From Catalimonadaceae bacterium JC749 (GTDB lineage Bacteria > Bacteroidota > Bacteroidia > Cytophagales > Cyclobacteriaceae), in assembly GCA_021730635.1 (NCBI GenBank), contig JAJNNC010000020.1, positions 1 through 64,000 of the forward strand: DNA of 64,000 bases, in the 5' to 3' direction. The position numbers and the translations under genes are program-made. A model generated the notes under the pieces. It had not been told where the DNA came from, searched no databases, and saw nothing but the letters and a program-made list of their open reading frames with translations. This document shows, in pieces, positions 1 to 8,048 of the stretch. How positions within the stretch are numbered: position 1 is the stretch's first letter; each line of letters starts with the position of its first letter.

Positions 1-64
1 GTCCAAGAGCACAGGCAATGTGCTGAATGTGGATGGCGGCATCCCTGCTGCTTTCTTGAGATAA
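1..64 (+). CDS. C-terminus of short-chain dehydrogenase, probably the rhamnulose-1-phosphate aldolase/lactaldehyde dehydrogenase fusion (partial)
   Basis: Reading from base 2, the last 20 codons end at a TAA at 62-64. They contain the motif TGNVLNVDGG followed by IPAAFLR, the usual C-terminal signature of short-chain dehydrogenases. The ending, with an alanine-rich stretch then Phe-x-Arg, is typical of the bifunctional aldolase/dehydrogenase of Bacteroidota rhamnose catabolism, which cleaves L-rhamnulose-1-phosphate and oxidises lactaldehyde. The neighbouring rhamnosidase, the rhamnose mutarotase at 18 kb and the FGGY kinase at 31 kb support this. Only the tail is visible, so any SDR remains possible; the rhamnose assignment is inference. 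Confidence 0.6.
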   Translation, partial: SKSTGNVLNVDGGIPAAFLR

Positions 65-73
65 ATGGAACTC

Positions 74-115
74 AGTGCCGGATAGCTCAAGGGTGGCTGT
101 TCGGCACTTCCTTTT
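74..115 (+). terminator. Rho-independent terminator
   Basis: Bases 74-87 pair with 95-108 as a 14-bp stem including three G-U pairs (outer arm agtgccg / cggcact), with a 7-base loop and a downstream tcctttt tract. It lies ten bases past the stop of the dehydrogenase fragment and would separate that transcript from the rhamnosidase. Confidence 0.7.
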
Positions 116-190
116 CGAACAGATAAATTTTAATCATCTCTGAAGCAAAAATTTTTTTAGACCCTCCATTCCTAATAAATTAGTAACTTT

Positions 191-198
191 TACTTTTG
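191..198 (+). promoter_or_regulatory. Candidate Bacteroidetes -7 element for the rhamnosidase gene
   Basis: TACTTTTG matches the Bacteroidetes -7 consensus TAnnTTTG exactly and sits 62 bases before the rhamnosidase ATG. No good TTTG is found at the -33 spacing, so the promoter would be incomplete or activator-dependent. Confidence 0.35.
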
Positions 199-260
199 GA
201 ATGATTGACTTGCTTTTTCCACAACCAAATACAACCACCTAACTAATACTATCTGATCAC

Positions 261-3038
261 ATGAAACAGACATGGTTTGTTTATCATCTGGCCGTTGTTT
301 TCTGGCTCGCTTCTTTCTTACTCTTCCTCCAACAACCTTTGCTGGCTCAGGCTTCCTTACGCCCTGAATATCTCCGCTGCGAGTATCATGAAAATCCTTT
401 GGGAATAGACATTATCACACCCCGATTGAGTTGGATTGTCACTTCAGACCAGAGAAATCAGAAACAGACCGCCTATCAGATTTTGGTAGCCTCCTCACAG
501 GAAAAGTTAGACCAGGGGGAAGGGGATCTCTGGGACACTGGCAAGGTTACTTCCGATGCTACAAACCAAATCGTTTATCAAGGTAACTCCCTGACCTCCC
601 GACAGGACTGTTACTGGAAAGTAAAAGTATGGGATGCTGAACAGCAACCCTCAGCCTGGAGTGAACCTGCGCACTGGAGTATGGGCTTGCTAAAGTTTGC
701 CGACTGGCAGGCTCGCTGGATTAGTTTGGATGTAGGGTATAATACAAAAGATATGTATAAGGAGCTGTACCTGCCGCCCGCACGCTATCTGAGAAAATCG
801 TTTACCCTGGACAAGCCCATTAAAAGTGCCAAAGTATATGCTTCCGCCGCCGGCCTGTACGAACTACATCTCAATGGTCAGAGAGTAGGAGAGAGCCATT
901 TTACTCCGGGCTGGACCGACTACAACAAACGCATTTATTACAATACCTATGATGTGACTGAGCTGCTGAAAAATGGTGAAAATGCCATAGGAGCCATCAT
1001 TGCCGACGGTTGGTATGCCGGTTATATAGGATATGCGTTGCTAAACCTTAAGGATAGGGTAAGAGATTTTTACGGGGTCAACCCTGCCTTTTTAGGGCAA
1101 CTGGAAGTTGAATTTGAAGATGGCAGCCGTCAGATTATTGCCAGTGATGGAAGCTGGAAAGCCAGCGAAGGACCGATTCGGGAAGCAGATATTCTGATGG
1201 GTGAATCTTACGATGCCCGAAGGGAGTTGACCGGATGGGATATGGCAGGGTACAACGAAACGGCCTGGAAAGAACCTGAGAATGTGAACTGGCCGGAAGG
1301 AAAGCTGGAGGCTTATCCCGGCGTGACGGTGCAGGTGCAGGAAGAACTGATTCCTATGGAGATGACGGAGCCAGAAGAGGATGTTTATATTTTCGATCTG
1401 GGAAAAAATATTGCAGGAAAAGTGCGATTAAGGGTTCAGGGACCTCCGGGAACGGTGATCACTTTGCGCTATGGAGAAATGTTGTACGAAGATGGCCGTC
1501 TGATGACAGAAAACCTGCGGAAAGCCAGGGCCACCGATACCTATATTCTGAAAGGACAGGGTGTAGAGGTGTGGGAACCTCAATTTACCTATCATGGATT
1601 TCAATATGTGGAATTGAGCGGATTTCCGGGTGAGCCCACCCAGGAAACCATCACGGGCATCGTATTGAACTCAGCAACTCCCCAGAGAAGCACCTTTGCA
1701 TGCTCCAACCCAATGAATAACCAGCTGTTTGAAAATATACTGACCACCCAGGTAGCTAACTTTTTTGAGGTGCCCACCGACTGCCCACAGCGGGATGAAA
1801 GATTGGGGTGGGCCGGCGATGCACAAATTTATGTGCGTTCGGCTTCCTACAATGCGGATGTGGCTGCTTTCTTCAACAAATGGCTGGTAGACCTGGATGA
1901 TGCCCAGCGTTGGTATGGAGCCTACCCGGATTTTGCTCCTTTCCCGTTTGCCAATACGTACCAGTATGCGCCTGCCTGGATGGATGTGGGTATCATCGTC
2001 CCTTACAATATTTATTTGGTATATGGCGATACCCGTGTGTTAGAAAAAATGTATCCGGGCATGCAAAAGTTTATCCAGTTTCAGCTGGATGCCAGTGAAA
2101 ACTATCTCCGGCCCGGAGGTGGTAATAATTATGGCGACTGGCTGGCCTTGGGCCGTAAAACCTCTGACCATTATGTAGCTTCAGCCTATTTTGGTTACGA
2201 TGCCAGGCTCATGGCTATGATGGCGGAAGCCCTGGGAAAAAAGGAAGACGCACAACAATACCAGCAACTTTATGAAAATATCAGAAAAGCATTTGCTGAT
2301 CGATATGTCAAACCGGACGGCACATTAGCCGAAGACACCCAAACCGCCTACGCCTTGGCCCTGTATTTTGGCCTCTATCCCGAAGATAAAGCACAACAGG
2401 GCGCTGACCGGCTGGCTGCACTGGTGAAAGAAAATGGAAATCGTTTTTCCACAGGATTTCTGGGTACCAAACATGTGATGCTGGCCTTATCAAAATACGG
2501 CTATACAGATCTGGCCTATACCTTGTTTGCGCAAACAGAATATCCAAGCTGGGGGTATTCAGTGGTCAACGGTAGTACCTCTATCTGGGAACGATGGAAT
2601 AGTTATACCAAAGAAGATGGGTTTGGAGGGGAACAAAATGCCTCTATGAACTCATTCAGCCATTATGCTTATGGCTCTGTGGCGGAATGGATGTTCCGAA
2701 ATGCTGCCGGTATTGAGACGGATGGCCCGGGTTTTCGGAAACTGATCATTCAACCGGAAATAGGGAATAATATGGATTACCTGGACGCCAGCTATGAAAG
2801 TATCAATGGAAAAATTGCCTCCCGCTGGGAAAAGAAAGGTCGTAACCTCAGCCTGCAGATCACTATTCCTGCCAATACTACAGCGAAAGTATATGTGCCA
2901 GCTTCCAGTGAGAAATCAGTTAGAGAGAGCGGTAAAGCAGTGGATAAAGCCGAAGGGGTCAGGTTTGTGGAAATGCAAGGTGATACAGCGGTTTTTGAAG
3001 TAGGTTCAGGAAGTTATGCATTCTCTTCACGACGGTGA
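261..3038 (+). CDS. Secreted alpha-L-rhamnosidase, GH78 family
   Basis: Hydrolyses terminal alpha-L-rhamnose from glycosides or polysaccharides by inversion. The 925-residue product begins with a signal peptide (hydrophobic stretch to about residue 30, ending LLAQA), so it acts in the periplasm or outside. It then has the fibronectin-like and beta-sandwich N-terminal domains (about 33-460), the (alpha/alpha)6 catalytic barrel (about 470-820) and a C-terminal beta domain. The GH78 signature DCPQRDERLGW lies at 507-517, carrying the acidic residues of the active site; the second acid is expected in WERWNSY, with Glu777. Length is normal for the family. It sits downstream of a rhamnose-catabolism dehydrogenase but is separated from it by a terminator. 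No sorting domain is seen. Confidence 0.93.
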   Translation: MKQTWFVYHLAVVFWLASFLLFLQQPLLAQASLRPEYLRCEYHENPLGIDIITPRLSWIVTSDQRNQKQTAYQILVASSQEKLDQGEGDLWDTGKVTSDATNQIVYQGNSLTSRQDCYWKVKVWDAEQQPSAWSEPAHWSMGLLKFADWQARWISLDVGYNTKDMYKELYLPPARYLRKSFTLDKPIKSAKVYASAAGLYELHLNGQRVGESHFTPGWTDYNKRIYYNTYDVTELLKNGENAIGAIIADGWYAGYIGYALLNLKDRVRDFYGVNPAFLGQLEVEFEDGSRQIIASDGSWKASEGPIREADILMGESYDARRELTGWDMAGYNETAWKEPENVNWPEGKLEAYPGVTVQVQEELIPMEMTEPEEDVYIFDLGKNIAGKVRLRVQGPPGTVITLRYGEMLYEDGRLMTENLRKARATDTYILKGQGVEVWEPQFTYHGFQYVELSGFPGEPTQETITGIVLNSATPQRSTFACSNPMNNQLFENILTTQVANFFEVPTDCPQRDERLGWAGDAQIYVRSASYNADVAAFFNKWLVDLDDAQRWYGAYPDFAPFPFANTYQYAPAWMDVGIIVPYNIYLVYGDTRVLEKMYPGMQKFIQFQLDASENYLRPGGGNNYGDWLALGRKTSDHYVASAYFGYDARLMAMMAEALGKKEDAQQYQQLYENIRKAFADRYVKPDGTLAEDTQTAYALALYFGLYPEDKAQQGADRLAALVKENGNRFSTGFLGTKHVMLALSKYGYTDLAYTLFAQTEYPSWGYSVVNGSTSIWERWNSYTKEDGFGGEQNASMNSFSHYAYGSVAEWMFRNAAGIETDGPGFRKLIIQPEIGNNMDYLDASYESINGKIASRWEKKGRNLSLQITIPANTTAKVYVPASSEKSVRESGKAVDKAEGVRFVEMQGDTAVFEVGSGSYAFSSRR

Positions 3039-3201
3039 GGTTTTCATGATGCAGCCTAATAGGGGATCCTAACCCCAAAAGGCAATGGGTGGAAAGTGCC
3101 TCCTCATCATAGAATTTTGTCTTTTGTATAAGGGTGACGCACTGTCTCGGTGGAGGTCAGGGTAGGTTCACTGCCCCGCTGTCTCTATGGCCAAAGAAAG
3201 G

Positions 3202-3879
3202 CTAATAAGGATGGAAAGGTCTGGATAAACTTTTATACCCAACCAGTACTCCTTCTTCATCCTTTACCGCCTCTGTGACAAATAGAAAATCTTCTCTGTG
3301 GGCTAGCAAAGCGACCTGTTCATCTACTATAAAATAGACACCTTTTTCACTTTTAGGCAGGTGTGTGTTATGCAGTATGGTCTTTGTTATGGGCACCTCT
3401 AAAATGGGATCACCATCTGTTACGGTAATCGTTTCATATTCCAAAGGTTCTCCGAAAGTAGGGAAAACAGTGACAGTGTTTCCTTCCTCATCAACTATAG
3501 TGATGGAAGATGCCGTTTTATTTTTAATAGCTTCAACCTCTTTATGGGAATCTCTGGATTTTTCTTCTATGATGACGATGTAATGGGGATTACCAATCAC
3601 AGCACTGGCAGAAAGTAAACTGCTTCGGGCCGATGAGCAACTGTACTGCTGTTCTCCGTAGTGATAGAATTTGCCTTCTTTAGGTTTTTTTATCCAATGA
3701 CTGCTATCCTCTTCATTGATCATATGGGCTACATAGATAGCCCGCAGGGCGGCTTTTTCTTCCCTTAAATACCCGGGAATTCCGTTTGTCTCCAAGACAA
3801 GATCATCGGCATTCACCATTAATCTGCTCGTTTCATCTTCTGAAGTAAGGGTGATTTGTGGGTGTGATTCTGTTTTCAT
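3202..3879 (-). CDS. Hypothetical protein, 225 aa
   Basis: Not recognised with confidence. The product is soluble, rich in acidic residues and has no signal peptide or membrane segment. The N-terminal third (to about 100) contains YVAHMINEEDSSHW and a Cys-Ser-Ser stretch. The C-terminal half is beta-rich and ends with a pattern (GVYFIVDEQVALLA, then HREDFLF, then EEGVLVGYKSL) that resembles small hypothetical proteins with the layout 'yIVs..va....R.Dl..p....D..G.ivG'. The gene is monocistronic, convergent with the rhamnosidase. The ATG at 3879 is the first start in the frame and no alternative is favoured. Confidence 0.6.
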   Translation of the reverse strand: MKTESHPQITLTSEDETSRLMVNADDLVLETNGIPGYLREEKAALRAIYVAHMINEEDSSHWIKKPKEGKFYHYGEQQYSCSSARSSLLSASAVIGNPHYIVIIEEKSRDSHKEVEAIKNKTASSITIVDEEGNTVTVFPTFGEPLEYETITVTDGDPILEVPITKTILHNTHLPKSEKGVYFIVDEQVALLAHREDFLFVTEAVKDEEGVLVGYKSLSRPFHPY

Positions 3880-4034
3880 GGCTTTTGATGGGAGGTGTAA
3901 ACAAACTTAAGAAAAAGAAGCAAAAGAAACCTCCATTTATTGGCTCAAAGCTGAAAAACAAAAACAGCTTTCCAGGTATTCTCGTTGATGCAGTCTTCAG
4001 AGAACGATTCTCTATCAAACTTTACTATTGACTT

Positions 4035-4745
4035 TTACTGGCTGAGCATGAAAAATGACAATAAAGCCCCAATGATATTGAGTCCACAGTGTGCAAAGAT
4101 AGCCAGTTGAAGGTTTTGTAGCTTCCAGGTAAAATAAGACAGTGGTAACATGGCCAGAAAAAGGGTAAGGTAAATATGGGGTTGCCACAGATGATACAAT
4201 GCAAACCAGAGAGCATTGATGAGAGGAGCCCACTGTTGGTAGATAGCCATTCTTGGCAATAAATAGCCTCTAAAATAAATTTCTTCCACGATGGGGGCCA
4301 GTATACCGTTGAGCAAAAGGTTACAGATCAACGTGAACGTAATAATACTTTTGGAATAACCTTCGAAATCCTGAACAGCGTACCATTCTGGTAACCAACC
4401 CAGCAGGTTGTTGGCTATATACAGGCTAATGGGTTGGGTGAAACCGTAGACAAGGAAAGCAAAGAAGATGATGCCCAGGGAATAAAGGATCAGTTGAACC
4501 CACGATAGCTTATGTCGGTATACAATAAGCTGCATGATGTTTTCTTGCTGCTCCTTCTTTTTTGCTCTTACAAGATGCAGGTATAGGGAAGGGACGATGA
4601 CCAGGGGAATCCCCAACAGAAGAATTAACTGTGGTGGAATGCCTCTTTGATAGAGAAGCGGTGAGAACACTACAAAGAAGGCAGTCAGTAATATTCCCGG
4701 ATACAAATGGTACCAAAGGATTGTTGATCTTGTCAATTGTCGCAT
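4035..4745 (-). CDS. CPBP family intramembrane metalloprotease (CAAX protease/Abi type)
   Basis: A 236-residue inner-membrane protein with about six to seven hydrophobic helices. The three family motifs are all present: EExxxR at 154-159 (in PIVEEIYFRGYL), FxxxH at 181-185 (FALYH) and HxxxN at 219-223 (HCGLN). These supply the glutamate and histidine metal and catalytic residues of the Rce1/CPBP glutamic/metallo-protease group. Substrate is unknown; bacterial members are linked to membrane protein processing or bacteriocin self-immunity. No bacteriocin gene is seen nearby. It is preceded by a 367-base gene-free stretch and followed by the unknown gene at 3202-3879. Confidence 0.85.
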   Translation of the reverse strand: MRQLTRSTILWYHLYPGILLTAFFVVFSPLLYQRGIPPQLILLLGIPLVIVPSLYLHLVRAKKKEQQENIMQLIVYRHKLSWVQLILYSLGIIFFAFLVYGFTQPISLYIANNLLGWLPEWYAVQDFEGYSKSIITFTLICNLLLNGILAPIVEEIYFRGYLLPRMAIYQQWAPLINALWFALYHLWQPHIYLTLFLAMLPLSYFTWKLQNLQLAIFAHCGLNIIGALLSFFMLSQ

Positions 4746-5112
4746 AGGAGTGAAGGTGCTACTGTGAAATGAATAATAGAGGAGATCAGGTAATTTTCAT
4801 ATTTTTTTGATGATAAAATTTTGATAGTATAATAATAAATATGGCATTGGTTAGAGGAGGACTTCAGGCAACACACAAAATAATGATTTTGCATTATTCA
4901 TTGACACCACTCTCATACACAAATGAAATTTATATCCTGATAAACCTTTCATACAAAGGAGAATGTCAGGGTAGAATGGTTAGCCATTGCAAAGGCAGCC
5001 ACATGGGTTGGATGTGGCTAAATATATATCTTTTAATAAGCCCTACAAGGATTTGCTTTTATCTCAGACCAAAATGCTGTAAATTTCTAATGAATACTTA
5101 TTTTATCACAAA
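4746..5112. other. Gene-free stretch between divergent genes
   Basis: AT-rich region between the minus-strand protease and the plus-strand pair starting at 5113. An open frame at 4841-5116 exists but has no recognisable domain, an unlikely composition and runs into the next start, so it is not called. No clear promoter match or hairpin was found. Confidence 0.5.
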
Positions 5113-5586
5113 ATGAAGTTGAGCGACAGGTTCATTGATCTTATTTCCCAAACGGCATCAGCCTTATGGGCTAGTAACTGTGATAAGCAGCGGGTGCCTG
5201 ATTTGGTGCGGGTTCAGGGAGTACGGGTTGACACCAACAAAGAACAAATCACCTTTTACGTTTCTGTGAAAATGGGAGAAACTTTTTTACAGAATTTTAC
5301 CATGACTGATAAGCTCTCCCTGTTGATGGCCTCCACAGAAACCCATGAATCTTATCAGTTGAAAGGAAGTTATCTTTCTCAACGCCCCTGTACATCGAGT
5401 GAAATACAGTATCAGAAAGAATATTTGCTGGGTTTTTGTAAAGCCATAGAGGGATTAGGGATATCCAAAGAAAAAGCCTTTGCGCTTTATTACCAACAAC
5501 CCACAGTGGCGGTCAGGATGTTGGTGCAAGAAGTATATGAACAAACCCCAAAAATTGGAACAGGAGAGAAAATGTCTTCCCTATGA
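5113..5586 (+). CDS. Hypothetical protein, possible FMN-binding split-barrel (PPOX-like)
   Basis: A 157-residue soluble protein. It reads like a pyridoxamine-phosphate-oxidase-type split barrel: an early ASALWASNCDKQRVPDLVRVQG segment with a following beta-rich part (QITFYVSVKMG) and a repeated 'KLSLLMAST' strand. The similarity is by eye and weak. It is followed after 13 bases by a second, clearer member of that fold at 5600, suggesting a two-gene operon whose products may act together on flavin or a related cofactor. The ATG at 5113 is the first methionine of the frame. Confidence 0.6.
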   Translation: MKLSDRFIDLISQTASALWASNCDKQRVPDLVRVQGVRVDTNKEQITFYVSVKMGETFLQNFTMTDKLSLLMASTETHESYQLKGSYLSQRPCTSSEIQYQKEYLLGFCKAIEGLGISKEKAFALYYQQPTVAVRMLVQEVYEQTPKIGTGEKMSSL

Positions 5587-5599
5587 AAAAAATCTAACA

Positions 5600-6016
5600 A
5601 TGCAATCAGCTAAGATTACCAAGGAAATGTTACCAGCCATGCAGGGGATCATTCCTGCAACCTTGTCAACCTGTGGTGGGGATGGGATGGCTAATGTAAC
5701 CTATATTTCACAGGTATTTTATGTGGACGATGAACATGTAGCCCTTTCCTGCCAATTTATGAACAAAACCTGGCTCAATCTGCAAATCAATCCCTGGGCT
5801 AAAGTGATCATTACCTGTCCCTCTACTTTTAGTATGTGGAAATTAAGCCTGAGTTTCCTGGAGGCAAAAACCGAAGGACCTATTTTTGATCAGATGGAAA
5901 AGCAATTGGCGGAAATTGCATCATTGCACCAGATGGAAGGCATTTTCAAAATAAGATCTTCGCTCATCTGTAAAGTGGATGAAATAATGTGTTTATACGA
6001 AAGCCTCTCCGCATAA
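5600..6016 (+). CDS. Pyridoxamine 5'-phosphate oxidase-like flavin-binding protein
   Basis: The start is placed at the ATG at 5600 (138 aa), since the frame open upstream of it overlaps the previous gene without similarity to anything. The N-terminus ITKEMLPAMQGIIPATLST followed by DGMANVTYISQVFYV and FMNKTW is the pattern of PPOX-type split barrels, where a substrate-exposed flavin sits on a dimer barrel (compare 'G.p.v.p....vddehialsfqf.nkT..Ni..NP.a.v'). The usual role is redox or flavin-sensing; the exact substrate is unknown. It follows the 5113 gene by 13 bases. Confidence 0.75.
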   Translation: MQSAKITKEMLPAMQGIIPATLSTCGGDGMANVTYISQVFYVDDEHVALSCQFMNKTWLNLQINPWAKVIITCPSTFSMWKLSLSFLEAKTEGPIFDQMEKQLAEIASLHQMEGIFKIRSSLICKVDEIMCLYESLSA

Positions 6017-6184
6017 ACGAGGGAAAACGCTGTGCATTCAGATAAAATGACAGACTAATAAGATTTTAAGGAATCGTATGCAGGTACTGAAAAGCAGGCA
6101 GAACCATTCATACAATCATTGCAATAGCTACGTTCAGTTTCTGAAAGAATAGCTTATCTGCCAAACAGGTTTTTGTAGGCAGGA

Positions 6185-6595
6185 TCAGGGAGAAACCTGT
6201 AACAGCTGCATCAACTTCTCCTTATCCAGGGGTTTTTGTAAATAATGCCTGACTTGAAAACCGCTGGCTTTTTGCAGATCCTTTTCATTGTTGGAGGAGG
6301 AAAGAATCGCTACCAGAATCTCATCTTTACGGGCTATTTTCTGGTAGTTCTCCAAAAACTCAAATCCATCCATAACGGGCATATTGATATCTAGCAAAAT
6401 CAGCTTTTCTGGAAAATGGGCTACCGGTTTGTTTTCGTCATGCCAATGTTCCTCAATGTAGGCCAGGGCTTCCTTGCCATTGTAGGCTATTCCAATATGA
6501 CGACTCACTTGCATCTCTTCCAACAGATTTTCATGGATAAAGTTGCTTACGGGATCATCATCAACCAGCAGTAGATCGGTAAAGTAATGCTTCAT
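6185..6595 (-). CDS. Stand-alone response regulator receiver protein
   Basis: A 136-residue CheY-like receiver with no output domain. The acidic triad is at Asp12-Asp14, the phosphoacceptor is Asp69 (LILLDINMPVMDG), a serine run at about 99-101 takes the Thr/Ser switch position, and the Lys-Pro motif is at 121-122 (YLQKPLDKEK). Such proteins in Bacteroidota are usually phosphorylated by hybrid or orphan histidine kinases and act by protein contact. No kinase is adjacent. A second stand-alone receiver of the same length is divergent at 7045-7455, suggesting a duplicated pair. Confidence 0.9.
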   Translation of the reverse strand: MKHYFTDLLLVDDDPVSNFIHENLLEEMQVSRHIGIAYNGKEALAYIEEHWHDENKPVAHFPEKLILLDINMPVMDGFEFLENYQKIARKDEILVAILSSSNNEKDLQKASGFQVRHYLQKPLDKEKLMQLLQVSP

Positions 6596-7044
6596 ACTTA
6601 TTGAGGAGAAATTTTCCTTTCCCTATAGATACATGTCACTAAAGGGTTAACCTTGATGATTGGGTTTGTGTTTTAAATTTCTGTTAAGTCCTATCTATGA
6701 TTTTATGATTGTATGGGGTGAAAAGCACAGAAACAGTGGCTCCGCTTAAACAATTTCACCTTATCCACAGCAAAATGGTAAGGTCGTTCCTATTACCTTT
6801 CTAAACCTTCTTACAATCTTCCTGTTCAAAAATCAAACCTGAGAGGGAAAAGATGAGTTATACAAAAATAGCATAATCGCAGGGCAAAGGAAGCGCAACT
6901 TTTCTCAGGATTCTTGAAATGTTGCAAAAAGCTTTTCTATATTGAGGCTTGATTTGCTTTGTATATTTCTAAGAAAGACTGTTGAAAGCAAAAAAGGGAT
7001 GGACCTAAGCCAGGCTGTCAGGATAAACCACTAAAAGGGAAGGC
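6596..7044. other. Intergenic region between two divergent receiver genes
   Basis: 449 bases that must carry both promoters. A perfect DnaA-box-like word TTATCCACA occurs once at 6761-6769 but without a cluster. No hairpin or clear TAnnTTTG promoter was found. Confidence 0.5.
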
Positions 7045-7455
7045 ATGAATCAAACAGGAATTTTGGAGGAAGTGCTCATCATCGATGATGACATCGTTTC
7101 ACTCTATGCGCAGGCACAATTGTTAGAAACATTGCAGATAGCTCCTCAGATCACGGCCATGGAGGAGGCAGGGCAAGCCCTGGACTTCATTCAACAGCAC
7201 TGGATAGCGGCAGAAAAGGCAGGCAGGAAAAAACTGCTGTTACTGGATTGGCGCATGCCTCAGATGAGTGGGATGGAATTTCTAGAACGCTTTGCCGCCA
7301 TGCCTAACACCCAGGATATAGCCATCGTCGTGCTGTCAGCCATCGTACCGGACTTTGTCAGAAACCATGCCCAGACCTTCAAGGTTGTGGATTGCTTTGA
7401 CAAACCCCTGACCAAGTCAAAGGTGGAACAGCTGCTCAAAAAGCTGGCTGACTGA
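7045..7455 (+). CDS. Stand-alone response regulator receiver protein
   Basis: A 136-residue CheY-like receiver. Acidic residues are at Asp14-Asp16, the phosphoacceptor is Asp68 (LLLLDWRMPQMSG), the switch serine is Ser98 and the Lys-Pro pair is at 120-121 (CFDKPLTKSK). A purine-rich AAAGGGAAGG lies just before the ATG. It is divergent from, and the same length as, the receiver at 6185-6595, but differs widely in sequence. No histidine kinase or output domain is nearby; the partner is unknown. Confidence 0.9.
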   Translation: MNQTGILEEVLIIDDDIVSLYAQAQLLETLQIAPQITAMEEAGQALDFIQQHWIAAEKAGRKKLLLLDWRMPQMSGMEFLERFAAMPNTQDIAIVVLSAIVPDFVRNHAQTFKVVDCFDKPLTKSKVEQLLKKLAD

Positions 7456-8009
7456 CGGGTTTAATCCTTTAGCTTCGCTGATTATCATAGAGGCCGGACC
7501 TCATTGAGAATCAGAAGTTGTCATGTCTTTTTCTTCAGGCCTGATATCATCAAAATTTTCTTACTCTAACTATTGTTGCCCAGCATGTACTGTGGGTCAA
7601 TAGTAGTGTGTCCCCTTAACGCATCCATTCTTTCCATTAGGTTCATTGATGTACTATGCCTCCTTAAAAGCTATCTGATAGCCTTATCGGATATTTATTT
7701 CTGGCGTAAAAAAAATAACTAATTTACCAACAAATACACGTTGCTGTCAGCAGATCTTTTAAGAATGCTCATCCCGCTGGTCAATGGATTTTCTTCTGGT
7801 AACTGGTTCTGGCTTGCTTTTTCAAATCGTCAGCATGATATATTGTTCATGGAGGTTTATGGCTTTTCTAGGCATTGTCAACCTTATACATAGTATACTA
7901 CTAAGCTGAAGATCAACAGGGCTCATGGCTTATAACTACCGACTATAACTCATTTATTTTTACCTATAACGCTTGAATAATTAAAACTAGTATAGCATCT
8001 TTGGCCTTA
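7456..8009. other. Long gene-free stretch upstream of the siderophore receptor
   Basis: About 550 bases without a credible open frame. A short inverted repeat (gctatc-t-gatagc) lies at 7670-7682. The right end carries a -7-like element CATCTTTG at 7996-8003, one mismatch from TAnnTTTG, that would place a start of transcription about 8010. Nothing else is recognised. Confidence 0.45.
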
Positions 8010-8026
8010 TTTAGAATTAATCTAAA
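8010..8026. promoter_or_regulatory. Candidate iron-responsive repressor operator
   Basis: TTTAGA-N5-TCTAAA, a 17-base near-perfect palindrome, ends 22 bases before the receptor ATG. It overlaps the transcription start predicted from CATCTTTG at 7996-8003. Similar TTTAGA/TCTAAA palindromes are the shape expected of Fur or DtxR/IdeR-type operators in this phylum. Position and target fit repression by an iron-loaded regulator; the regulator itself is not in the window. Confidence 0.5.
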
Positions 8027-8048
8027 AACAAATTAACTACAATTGACT

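Noticed and set aside
4841-5116. 91-codon open frame before the PPOX-like pair
   Set aside because: No signal, domain or plausible composition, and it runs into the start of the next gene.
6761-6769. Perfect DnaA-box word TTATCCACA
   Set aside because: A single copy without a cluster, AT-rich unwinding region or dnaA/dnaN neighbours; not an origin.
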